Position numbers and translations under genes: made by a program
Part shown: piece by piece, positions 9,922 to 19,214 of the stretch
Layout of the letters: each line of letters starts with the position of its first letter
Numbering within the stretch: the stretch's first letter is position 1
The notes under the pieces: generated by a model
The model's database searches: none
What the model saw: only the letters and a program-made list of their open reading frames with translations
What the model was told of the DNA's origin: nothing
Assembly: GCA_938041445.1 (NCBI GenBank)
Contig: CALISO010000018.1
Coordinates: 20,385 to 84,384, forward strand
DNA from: an uncultured Saprospiraceae bacterium
GTDB lineage: Bacteria; Bacteroidota; Bacteroidia; Chitinophagales; Saprospiraceae
Reading direction: 5' to 3'
Length of the DNA: 64,000 nucleotides

Positions 9922-10602
9922 CTACCCCTCTTCTAGAATAGTATCCGAGAGGACTGAAGGATCTTCATTCTCTTCAGTAGATTCCTTCTTTTTGTCTTTG
10001 AATAGATCTGTATAGAAGAGAAGTATCATTGCGACACCTACGGATATTGCACTATCTGCAACATTAAATACAGGTCTAAAAAACAAGAATGGTTTGCCAC
10101 CCCAGATTGGCACCCAATCCGGCAATATGGTATCTATCATCGGAAAGTAGAACATATCAACTACTCTACCTTGAAGAAAACCTGCATAACCTCCTCCCTC
10201 AGGAAATAATTCTGCCATTTGTCCAGTGTGATGACTCTCCGAAAATATCATCCCATAAAACATTGAGTCTATGATATTGCCAATTGCTCCAGCGATAATC
10301 AACGAAAAGCATATAATGACACCCTTTCGTTCTTTAGCCTTGACCATTCCATTAATGATGTAGAATAGAAAGCCAACCATACATATACGAAAAACGGAGA
10401 GAGCATACTTGCCTATCACACCGCCAAACTCTAGGCCGAAAGCCATTCCTTTATTCTCAATAAATAGGATGCGAGCCCAATCGAGGCCAAGGATATTGAA
10501 TCCATCTCGGTAGGGAATGTTGAGCTTGATATAAAATTTCAAGAGTTGGTCTATAACCAATACCGAAATAATGACCAGTGCAATGATTGTCTTTCTCTTC
10601 AA
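9922..10602 (-). CDS. lspA: Lipoprotein signal peptidase
   Basis: GAIGNIIDSMFYG, GRVVDMFYFP, FNVADSAISVGV. Confidence 0.93.
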   Translation of the reverse strand: MKRKTIIALVIISVLVIDQLLKFYIKLNIPYRDGFNILGLDWARILFIENKGMAFGLEFGGVIGKYALSVFRICMVGFLFYIINGMVKAKERKGVIICFSLIIAGAIGNIIDSMFYGMIFSESHHTGQMAELFPEGGGYAGFLQGRVVDMFYFPMIDTILPDWVPIWGGKPFLFFRPVFNVADSAISVGVAMILLFYTDLFKDKKKESTEENEDPSVLSDTILEEG

Positions 10603-10641
10603 GTCCTAAGTGTTTTAGCCTTGCAAAGAAAAGTAAAAATA

Positions 10642-11013
10642 TTAACCTTTTTGTTTAGCGTCAATACTCAGTGTCGCATGCGGCACTGCCATTAGTCGTT
10701 TCTTGGCAATAAGTTTGCCTGACTCTCTACATACACCATAGACTTTATTATCTACTCTAGTTCGAGCATTTTCAAGGTGGTGGATAAGTTTTCGTTGACG
10801 AGCTGCCAGTGTCATCATACGTTCTTGCTCTACAGACATAGTGCAATTGTCAAGACCTCTTACTCTTGCCTCTTCATTTTCTCCAAATTCAGAAAGACTC
10901 TTGGTGTAGAAATCTAATTGATTTTTAGCTTCTATGAGCTTACTATCAATCAATTCGCCAAATTCCTTTAACTCTTCATCGGAATAACGGGTTACGGATG
11001 CTTGCATTTTCAT
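10642..11013 (-). CDS. TraR/DksA-family protein lacking most zinc cysteines
   Basis: YGVCRESGKLIAKKRLMAVPHATLSIDAKQ; coiled-coil N-terminal part. Confidence 0.8.
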   Translation of the reverse strand: MKMQASVTRYSDEELKEFGELIDSKLIEAKNQLDFYTKSLSEFGENEEARVRGLDNCTMSVEQERMMTLAARQRKLIHHLENARTRVDNKVYGVCRESGKLIAKKRLMAVPHATLSIDAKQKG

Positions 11014-11155
11014 AATATATTTCGTTGAAATCCAATACGCTATAAACCCAAAAAATGTTCCTCACTTGGTTCGATAGCCTTATATTTGTGTTGATTATGT
11101 AGTGAACGCTACATATTAAGACTTTATTACTGACTTCGGGTTTAATGCAAAAGCC

Positions 11156-12202
11156 ATGAAAACACTCCATAATAAAGTAGACAAGACTGTCTTGAAGGCC
11201 AAAATCCTTAAAGACAATAGAGAACGAAAGACTCTCTCCTTCTATGTCTACTACCACCTTCCTAACACTCAGATTTTTAGAGATCACTTATACACTTTAC
11301 TGGCCAGCTGTGAAGTCTTAGGAAGAATCTATGTGGCCAATGAAGGTGTTAATGGACAAATATCGGTGCCAAGTGACCGTCTATCTGCATTTGAAAAAGC
11401 GATGGACAACATTACCTTCTTTCAAGGACTGAGACATAACTATGCGATTGAGGATGATGGCAAATCATTTTACAAGCTAGCAATCAAGATTAGAAATAAG
11501 ATTGTTGCAGATGGACTAAACGATGCTGACTTTGATGTGACTGATAAGGGTACACACCTATCTGCTGCAGAATTTAATCAACTGGTAGCCAAAGACAACA
11601 CCCTTGTCGTCGATATGCGAAATCACTATGAGAGTGAAGTTGGTAAATTCAAGCAAGCGATTACACCTGATGTCGAAACATTCAAGGAAGCTCTCCCACT
11701 TGTAGAGGATATGCTCAAGGACAAAAAGGAAGACCACAACATCGTGATGTATTGCACAGGTGGTATCAGATGTGAAAAGGCATCAGCATACTATAAGCAT
11801 AAGGGATTCAAATATGTCTATCAACTCGAAGGTGGCATCATCGAATATGCAAGACAAGCCAAAGAACAAGGATTAGAAAATCACTTCATAGGAAAGAATT
11901 TTGTCTTTGACGAACGTCTAGGTGAACGAATTACTGAAGACGTTATCTCTTATTGCCATCAATGTGGTAAACCGTCCGACATACACAGAAACTGTCGCAA
12001 TGATGCCTGTCACATCCTCTTCATCCAATGTGATGAATGTGCTACAACATATGAAGAGGCATGTTCTATTACCTGTAAAGATTTTCTTCATCTCCCAGAA
12101 GAAGACCAACAAACATTAAAAACCCAGATGGAATTCAATGGGACAAAGTTTGGTAAAGGACGGTACAAGGCTGCTAGAAATGCAGAGTTAGATAACAGTT
12201 GA
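11156..12202 (+). CDS. trhO: tRNA uridine(34) hydroxylase, rhodanese domain (YceA/TrhO)
   Basis: Rhodanese CTGGIRCEKAS loop; RIYVANEGVNGQISVP; C-terminal Cys-rich segment. Confidence 0.93.
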   Translation: MKTLHNKVDKTVLKAKILKDNRERKTLSFYVYYHLPNTQIFRDHLYTLLASCEVLGRIYVANEGVNGQISVPSDRLSAFEKAMDNITFFQGLRHNYAIEDDGKSFYKLAIKIRNKIVADGLNDADFDVTDKGTHLSAAEFNQLVAKDNTLVVDMRNHYESEVGKFKQAITPDVETFKEALPLVEDMLKDKKEDHNIVMYCTGGIRCEKASAYYKHKGFKYVYQLEGGIIEYARQAKEQGLENHFIGKNFVFDERLGERITEDVISYCHQCGKPSDIHRNCRNDACHILFIQCDECATTYEEACSITCKDFLHLPEEDQQTLKTQMEFNGTKFGKGRYKAARNAELDNS

Positions 12203-12209
12203 TTGAAGT

Positions 12210-13472
12210 CTACACCTTAGACTCTTCTCCCTCTATCTCAATAACTCTGACTATCACAACTTCAATCTTTGTATCAGACATTTCTTCGATGGTATAGATA
12301 GTGTTTTCGTGGACAATTTCTTCGCCCTCTTCTGGAATATTACCTGTATGTGTCACTAAGAATCCTGATAGTGTCTGATATTCTCCCTCAGGTATATTGA
12401 GTGAGTTGTACTTCTCATTGAGGTGATCAATCTCTAGTCTTCCAGAGAATCTCCAGTGGTTCTCATCTAAGGTGTCTTCAAGATGATCTTCGTTATCATG
12501 CTCATCCTCTATCTCACCAAAAATTTCCTCAAGGATATCTTCAAGAGTAATAATGCCGGCAGTACTCCCAAATTCATCTACAACTACAGCAATAGACGTC
12601 TGCTCTCTGATAAATCGATGAAGTAGGTCATTCAGATTCATCGTCTCAGGGACAAATGGCAGATCAAGAACCAGTGACTTGAAGGAGGTGGGATTATCTA
12701 GCAACTGTTGATGATGAATATACCCTTCTACATCTTCTATGTCGTCATTGACCAAGATGATCCTCGACAACTTAGTCTCCGTAATCACTTCAATAAGGTC
12801 TGATACATCTCCAGACACGTCAAAGTGAATAATCTCAGTACGAGGCACCATACAATCTCTCACCTTACTATCCTTAAGGTTGATGGCATTGGTCAATATC
12901 TCCTTATCGATATCTTCGTTCTCCTCTGAAATGTTTTTTTCAAGATAGTTTTCAAGGTCGACTTCACTTAGTCTATAATCTAACTTCTCTGCTTCTACCT
13001 TGAATACTTTCAAGATCACATTAGTCAATCCTGACATAATCCAAGTTGGTATCAAGAGTAACCACTTAAAAAACAGTAGTGGATATGTCAGGAGTGACAA
13101 CGCTTGATTAGAATAGAGACTAAAAAACGTCTTGGGAATAAACTCTCCAAATACCAACACAACCAAAGTGATGATGAGTGTAAATACGATCAACGATGGG
13201 AGTGGAAGTTCTGCCAATCCAGGAAAAATCTGCTCTAGCAATGCCGTCATACAAAATGTGAAAGCAACAAGCGCAATATTATTACCTATCAACATCGATC
13301 CAAGAAATTCCTTAGGTTTTTGATAGAAGCGGTTAATGATATTGCTCTTTGCCGATCCTTCTTCGTTTTGGATGGCAATTCCTAGCTTATTCGCTGAGAC
13401 AAATGCAATCTCCGACCCACTAAAAAATGCGGACAGTAAGAGAAAGACTATTATGAGTAGTATCAATGACAT
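12210..13472 (-). CDS. CNNM/CBS-domain hemolysin family (CorC/HlyC-like) protein
   Basis: DUF21 TM region, VRDCMVPRTEI, VVDEFGSTAGIITLEDILEEIFGEIEDEHD. Confidence 0.92.
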   Translation of the reverse strand: MSLILLIIVFLLLSAFFSGSEIAFVSANKLGIAIQNEEGSAKSNIINRFYQKPKEFLGSMLIGNNIALVAFTFCMTALLEQIFPGLAELPLPSLIVFTLIITLVVLVFGEFIPKTFFSLYSNQALSLLTYPLLFFKWLLLIPTWIMSGLTNVILKVFKVEAEKLDYRLSEVDLENYLEKNISEENEDIDKEILTNAINLKDSKVRDCMVPRTEIIHFDVSGDVSDLIEVITETKLSRIILVNDDIEDVEGYIHHQQLLDNPTSFKSLVLDLPFVPETMNLNDLLHRFIREQTSIAVVVDEFGSTAGIITLEDILEEIFGEIEDEHDNEDHLEDTLDENHWRFSGRLEIDHLNEKYNSLNIPEGEYQTLSGFLVTHTGNIPEEGEEIVHENTIYTIEEMSDTKIEVVIVRVIEIEGEESKV

Positions 13473-13736
13473 ATAACAAATGTAAGATGTTATTGTGTAA
13501 GAATTGTTGACTAACGCTAGGGATGGGTAAAAAATAGTTGTCCCTAAAGCTCATTAAGCAGTTGCCAATGGTAACTGTTTAAAACTTCAGCCTCTGTCCT
13601 CTCTAGGGGGAAAAGTGCCAATTGTTACCCTTGGAGGATAGCTAGGTGAAATTCATATATGGCCCCATTTATCCTAAATCATGGGTGGATACATAAAAGT
13701 ACAGGCAGCACACCTATCCTCAACTGATTAATAGAA

Positions 13737-13773
13737 TTTATTGGAGACGAGCAAATTGCTCGTCTCCAATAAA
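13737..13773. repeat. Long perfect inverted repeat (18 bp arms), likely transcription stop
   Basis: TTTATTGGAGACGAGCAA-A-TTGCTCGTCTCCAATAAA. Confidence 0.75.
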
Positions 13774-13810
13774 AAAATTATTATTTTCTGTCAAAGTCTA
13801 TTACCCAGCC

Positions 13811-14488
13811 CTATTTGCCACTATTCTTACGTTTCAGATCAATATCATATCTAATCGTAAGTTGAGCTACCATGTAGTGTACCCTATCATGATCCAAAAA
13901 ATCGTTTGGACAACTATTAGATATTCTTTGATATGGCTTGAGCATTGGATTGAGTCTGAGGTTTAAGCCAACACTAAAGTTTCTATAAAACGCATACTTA
14001 ATATTTGTTGACACTAATGGACTAAAAGCATTGAAACCATAACACGTCCTAGGTTCCCAAGTGTGAATAATAATGTTATCTACATATGCGCCGATAGGTG
14101 CATCATTATAGGTCACTCCAAGGGTGAAACGAGCAGATATTCTATCAAAATCTCTCTCTAAGCCAGCCAAGAGTGAATAAGATTCCACTTTAAGCCTAAG
14201 TATACTCGCTAGATTTAGATCATTATAATTCAATATCAGAGTATAGTATGTCTCGAATCCTACATACAATCCATTTCTCATTAATCCAACTCTTAGGTTT
14301 GGAATAAAATAATCATTGGAATAATACCCATTAAACCCACGATCTAAGCTCGAAAGGCTGCTAATATCATAAGATAGTAGCGGTAATTCTATTGTCAGTT
14401 TTGTCTCTTGACCATATGAATAATTTGCAATTGCTAAAAGTGCAAATACTTTACTCCATTTTAATAAATCTGCTATTCTGAATTTCAT
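13811..14488 (-). CDS. Predicted outer-membrane beta-barrel/secreted hypothetical protein
   Basis: Signal peptide and alternating aromatic beta-strand pattern; overlaps upstream protease 3' end by 38 nt. Confidence 0.6.
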   Translation of the reverse strand: MKFRIADLLKWSKVFALLAIANYSYGQETKLTIELPLLSYDISSLSSLDRGFNGYYSNDYFIPNLRVGLMRNGLYVGFETYYTLILNYNDLNLASILRLKVESYSLLAGLERDFDRISARFTLGVTYNDAPIGAYVDNIIIHTWEPRTCYGFNAFSPLVSTNIKYAFYRNFSVGLNLRLNPMLKPYQRISNSCPNDFLDHDRVHYMVAQLTIRYDIDLKRKNSGK

Positions 14489-16742
14489 TATTTTCTGTTT
14501 GAATTAATATTGTATAGTAACCATCGATTAGATCATCTACCTCAATTACACCAAGTTCAACAATGCCACTCTTAACGAGAATCCCTGATGAACTATAAAT
14601 TGAAAAAGGATTATTAATAAAGCTTGTGGACACTGAAAGAAAAGATTTCACAGGATTTGGATAAATTTGAAAGGTTTTCTTGTCTTCCTCTCCATGTTGA
14701 TAGTCTCTCTGTGTGGTCATATTGTCATTGCAATAATTTATTTGATCTTCATCACTTGGTCCATCAATATTTGGACAAAATACCATTCTAAATCTAACTA
14801 CACCTTTATTACCCATCACATCCTCATATAAGAAAAATAACCAATTGCTTAATTGTTGATTGTCTGGTATATCCGTAATTGTTAACGTGTTATTATTATC
14901 ACCAGAAGTAATAAACGTCCAATCTGTTGTAGAACCTTTTAACCCTACCCACGGAATACTGAAATCAATTGGAGTCCATACTAAGTCTCCACCTATCACA
15001 TTATTGACTACTACACTCATAGGCAAATTTCTTTGATCATGGCAAATTAAATTTTCAGTGTAGGTGACCATACAACTCTCTACAGTACCCACACCAACTG
15101 CTTCCCAAGCTAGCATAGTTTGAATATGTTCTGTACTGCATTCTCCAAATAGGTCAATCGCTGCTTCAACTGCGCCATTTCTTGAATCACCATAATCTGA
15201 GGTCTGTTCTATGTAATTTTCTAAATTGCGGAAAGTAATTTCAGCAGCTTTATCGATTCCAATACCATTTACTAATATTCCATTATTTACACCACCCTGA
15301 GAAAGAAGATAAAACCATCTATTTTGGACACCTGAGTTTTTGTGTGGAGAATTACTAGTAATAAAGTCCCAATTATCATCATGGTAATAAATTGGCTGAG
15401 ATCCACTAGGCGAATTAAGAGGATTCATGATATCTCTTAATTCATAACTTCCGGCAGAAACAATCCAATCCCAACTTGCTGGCAGAGACTCTTTCTCTAT
15501 TAAAGTTCCAAATATATCAGAGAAAGACTCGTTCAAGTTATCAGCATCTCGGTTATCGGAAACATCACCTCCCAAGTTATTTAGTTCATCAATAACAAAG
15601 TGAGTGAACTCGTGACCGACAATAACATTTGAACCAAGATATTCGTCACCTTCAAATGAAAATGTTAACCAATCTTCTGAATCAGAGTATTGAGCCCCAG
15701 ACCCAGGAAAAACATTCGACTTGACTCTCAAGGTCCTAGTTGAAGAGCCTGCAGAATAATCGAATACATCTCTGTAAAAATCATAAGATTCCAATACAGC
15801 CCAATGCGTTTGTGTATGCAAAATTTCATCCTCCGACCATAAGTTACCATCACTCTTATTCATAGTTATCTTTCTAGCCTTACGCCAATCTTCCTCCTTT
15901 AGACCACTTTCAGCATCCCGAGTTTTAATCCTTAGATCACTATATTCTGTTTTCAATCTATGTTTTCCAAAACTGAGTCGCGTCGACATTTCTTTAACAC
16001 CATCAAATGTATGCCCATGGGTAGTCTCATTAGATCCCAACAATAGTTGCTTTTCGCTCGTATTATTACCCTGAGTCCGCTTATTGCATCCTTCATCCTT
16101 GGTATGATTATGAAAACAATTTCTTACATCAGAGGTCTTGCTGATTATTAAGCCCGTTTTACTATCAATCTTATATGTTAAGGTAGTGTCCGAAGCGAAC
16201 ATAATGAATTTATAAACTAAGGTGGTATCACAGTCAATAACCAATTCTGGACTAGGAAAAAAAGTTGCTTCTGTATCCTCCTCTTCTTCCTTATATTCTG
16301 CTTCAGATATTGGATCATTCCATAAAAATTCTCTACCAGGTAGATCAGAAATCGCAATTTGGATTGCATCCTCAGACGAAATGTTTGTGGTTGTGTCTAA
16401 ATCAATACCACATATAAAATTACCATTTATCGAAGTTAACAAGCATTCTCTAAAGTGCTCGATTAGTGTGCCACATTCTACAGGTATGTCAGAATAATAT
16501 TGCTGGTAGATAAAATGCTCATCGTCGTTATTACCTTGAGACATTCTTTCAAGTCGCATTTCATCATTTGACGACATTCCAAATTCTTGCTTGTATATAG
16601 AAAGCAAATCTCCCGGTTGGAATACCCCTAAAGGCATAAAGTATATCCACCCACTAGAATCAATATCAACTGATATGTTATCAACAAACTCATTTGATTC
16701 TGAAAAGATACAATGATTATTATCGTTTCTCTGCCCATGCAA
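14451..16742 (-). CDS. M4 (thermolysin-like) metallopeptidase with T9SS type A sorting domain
   Basis: VGHEFTHFVID, NLNESFSDIFG; C-term YPNPVKSFLSV...DGYYTILIQT. True N-terminus probably at ATG 16797 but out of frame by 1 nt (see findings). Confidence 0.9.
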   Translation of the reverse strand: MHGQRNDNNHCIFSESNEFVDNISVDIDSSGWIYFMPLGVFQPGDLLSIYKQEFGMSSNDEMRLERMSQGNNDDEHFIYQQYYSDIPVECGTLIEHFRECLLTSINGNFICGIDLDTTTNISSEDAIQIAISDLPGREFLWNDPISEAEYKEEEEDTEATFFPSPELVIDCDTTLVYKFIMFASDTTLTYKIDSKTGLIISKTSDVRNCFHNHTKDEGCNKRTQGNNTSEKQLLLGSNETTHGHTFDGVKEMSTRLSFGKHRLKTEYSDLRIKTRDAESGLKEEDWRKARKITMNKSDGNLWSEDEILHTQTHWAVLESYDFYRDVFDYSAGSSTRTLRVKSNVFPGSGAQYSDSEDWLTFSFEGDEYLGSNVIVGHEFTHFVIDELNNLGGDVSDNRDADNLNESFSDIFGTLIEKESLPASWDWIVSAGSYELRDIMNPLNSPSGSQPIYYHDDNWDFITSNSPHKNSGVQNRWFYLLSQGGVNNGILVNGIGIDKAAEITFRNLENYIEQTSDYGDSRNGAVEAAIDLFGECSTEHIQTMLAWEAVGVGTVESCMVTYTENLICHDQRNLPMSVVVNNVIGGDLVWTPIDFSIPWVGLKGSTTDWTFITSGDNNNTLTITDIPDNQQLSNWLFFLYEDVMGNKGVVRFRMVFCPNIDGPSDEDQINYCNDNMTTQRDYQHGEEDKKTFQIYPNPVKSFLSVSTSFINNPFSIYSSSGILVKSGIVELGVIEVDDLIDGYYTILIQTENNEIQNSRFIKME

Positions 16743-16764
16743 TAGACTAGCAGAAACTGTAATT

Positions 16765-16792
16765 AAAAAAAATAAAAAATAAAAAATAAAAA
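16765..16792 (-). repeat. A/T homopolymer array (A8-T-A6-T-A6-T-A5 on +)
   Basis: Direct reading; lies within a predicted signal-peptide coding stretch of the M4 peptidase. Confidence 0.9.
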
Positions 16793-17410
16793 CGCATAAT
16801 TTAAAGGTTTACCATCTACCAACCCTTACTCTATAAAAAGCAACCTAAAATTTGCAGTCTCAATGTGACGTTGAGTTGAGGCTGCACTATACATTTCAAT
16901 GTTATCGTGGGCTCTTTTAATTGTTTAGAATCGGTTTCTGGGTTAAAAAAATAATTGTTTTAAAGTAAATCAATAGTCAAAATATAAGAGATATAGTTGA
17001 GTTTAGATAGCACCACTTTGGGGCAAAAAAACCTTTTTACTATTTCATTTAAATCCATCAATTAATTACCTTATTAATTGATTTACTGTTACTTAAAACA
17101 TCACTTAGAAAGTGCTTTTAACATATGAAAAAGTACTTAATATGATTCTATACGTCAAGCTAATCACGGTTTTATTAAAGTAAGATGATATTTGTCTGAA
17201 GTCAAAGAATGTAAGAAGTGGTACTATCAAGCCACTTATCTCTCTCCTCCTTGGTCGAGATAAACATCCACTCATGCTTCAGTCGAGATATAAAAAAGAC
17301 CCTGTAGCTTTTTGAGGAATTCTTCGATTACTTCTTCAAACTGCCGAATATTTCAGACTAGAATTAGATGCTTTTAGGACACCAGTCAACCTTATTAAAA
17401 TACGGACAAT

Positions 17411-17445
17411 CATTGCACATTGACCATTATGCATTTACCATTCAC
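17411..17445 (+). repeat. Five tandem CATTNNN heptads
   Basis: CATTGCA CATTGAC CATTATG CATTTAC CATTCAC. Confidence 0.75.
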
Positions 17446-17463
17446 AAATGCCTTCAGCATTCG

Positions 17464-17471
17464 TACCTTTG
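17464..17471 (+). promoter_or_regulatory. -7 element TAnnTTTG upstream of rlmN
   Basis: TACCTTTG nine nt upstream of ATG 17480; no clear -33 box. Confidence 0.45.
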
Positions 17472-17479
17472 CACTCAGA

Positions 17480-18526
17480 ATGGAGCAAGTAAAGATTGAC
17501 ATCAGACAACTATCGAAGGAAGATATCCAAGAGGCGATTAAGTCATTGGGCCAACCCAAGTTCAGAGCCAAGCAAGTCTATGAGTGGCTGTGGAAGCATG
17601 GTGTCACGACATTCGAACAGATGACTAACTTGTCTAAGTCACTACGAGAACAACTTGACCAGCACTATAGCATCAATCCGATTACGCTTGACAAGCAACA
17701 AGTAAGTAGCGACGGGACAATCAAATGCCGATATAAACTATATGATGGTGCGATGATTGAGACGGTGCTAATTCCAGTGCCGGATGATGATAGATATACG
17801 GTCTGTGTCTCCTCGCAAGTCGGATGCAGTCTGACGTGTAAGTTCTGTGCGACTGGCCAGATGAAACGTGTCAGAAATCTTGATGCTAGTGAGATCTATG
17901 ATCAAGTCGCAATGACTAATGCCATGTGTATCGAACGCTATGATCACCCAATTACTAACATCGTCTATATGGGTATGGGAGAACCCCTCCTCGCTTATCG
18001 ACCAGTTTTGAAATCTATAGAATACATTACCTCGGATGATGGTCTTGCCATGTCACCTCGAAGGATTACAGTATCGACAGCAGGTATCGCAAAAATGATT
18101 ACTAAGCTTGCTGATGAAGGCATCAAGTGTAACCTTGCCCTTTCTCTCCACGCCGCTGACGATACGAAGCGGAACGAGATTATGCCTATCAATGAACAGA
18201 ATAATCTGGAAGTATTGATGGAGTCACTAGAATACTTTTTTAGCAAGACCAAGAATATGATCTACTATGAGTATATCGCATTCAACGACTTCAATATCAC
18301 TCGACAAGATGCGAATAACCTCATCAAGCTCTGCAGGCAATTTCCTGTAAAGGTCAACATCATCGAGTACAATCCGGTGGATGGCGTAGACTTTACTCGA
18401 GCACCTGAGCAAGATGTTGATGCTTTTGCAAAAATGATTCGCGATGCAGGAATAATGGTTACAGTAAGACGTAGTCGAGGTAAGGATATCGATGCCGCTT
18501 GTGGTCAATTAGCTAATAAGGAGTAA
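17480..18526 (+). CDS. rlmN: 23S rRNA (adenine2503-C2)-methyltransferase, radical SAM
   Basis: CVSSQVGCSLTCKFCATGQMK, NIVYMGMGEPL; start MEQVKIDIRQ preferred over ORF-track start 17420. Confidence 0.95.
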   Translation: MEQVKIDIRQLSKEDIQEAIKSLGQPKFRAKQVYEWLWKHGVTTFEQMTNLSKSLREQLDQHYSINPITLDKQQVSSDGTIKCRYKLYDGAMIETVLIPVPDDDRYTVCVSSQVGCSLTCKFCATGQMKRVRNLDASEIYDQVAMTNAMCIERYDHPITNIVYMGMGEPLLAYRPVLKSIEYITSDDGLAMSPRRITVSTAGIAKMITKLADEGIKCNLALSLHAADDTKRNEIMPINEQNNLEVLMESLEYFFSKTKNMIYYEYIAFNDFNITRQDANNLIKLCRQFPVKVNIIEYNPVDGVDFTRAPEQDVDAFAKMIRDAGIMVTVRRSRGKDIDAACGQLANKE

Positions 18527-19195
18527 ATGTCAGCAACCACTCATCAAGATTATCTAGAGACAACTATCAAGGATGAGGTAGTTTGGCTCCTGCCAGAAAA
18601 AGCCATTTATCTACCTAGGTATCAAGTCTGTGTGATTGCTGACCTACATATCGGTAAGCTTTCTACTTTTCGAAAGGCGGGGATAGGGATTCCGCTCGAA
18701 GGCGAAAATGAAAACTGGCAACAACTCACCTATCTTCTACTCAACTATCCCATAAAAACTTGTGTCTTTCTAGGTGACTTGATTCACTCGGATTATAATG
18801 CTGAGTGCAATACTTTAGAAGAGATTCTCGTGCAATTTCCTGATGTCAAGTTTATCTTGACCGAAGGGAATCACGATGTCCATAGCAAGTATCATCTAGA
18901 ACGCATTGATCAACTAGTAATCGTGGCTGAATATGTCTTAGGGCCATTTTTATTTACACACATACCTCTGGAATCACCAGAAGTCGGACGCTATAATGTT
19001 GCTGGGCATATTCACCCAGCTGTCAGATTGAGAGGTCGAGGTCGCGATCGGATGAAGCTACCTTGTTTTTTTGTTTCTTCGAGTCAGATGCTACTTCCTG
19101 CCTTTGGTAATTTTACGGGAAGTAAGTCACTCAATCCTCACAAAGATGACCGTATCTTTGCCTGCACTGGCAATAAGGTGATACAAGTCCAATAA
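18527..19195 (+). CDS. pdeM: Ligase-associated DNA damage response endonuclease PdeM (metallophosphoesterase)
   Basis: VIADLHIGKLSTFRKAGIGIP, VFLGDLIHSDYN, LTEGNHD, VAGHIHPAVRLRGRGR. Confidence 0.88.
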   Translation: MSATTHQDYLETTIKDEVVWLLPEKAIYLPRYQVCVIADLHIGKLSTFRKAGIGIPLEGENENWQQLTYLLLNYPIKTCVFLGDLIHSDYNAECNTLEEILVQFPDVKFILTEGNHDVHSKYHLERIDQLVIVAEYVLGPFLFTHIPLESPEVGRYNVAGHIHPAVRLRGRGRDRMKLPCFFVSSSQMLLPAFGNFTGSKSLNPHKDDRIFACTGNKVIQVQ

Positions 19196-19214
19196 CAGAA
19201 TAACACAATCCACA

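Noticed and set aside
13500-13736. Possible ncRNA or gene remnant in the 13.5-13.7 kb gap
   Set aside because: Only weak short hairpins and no protein-like frame; not enough support.
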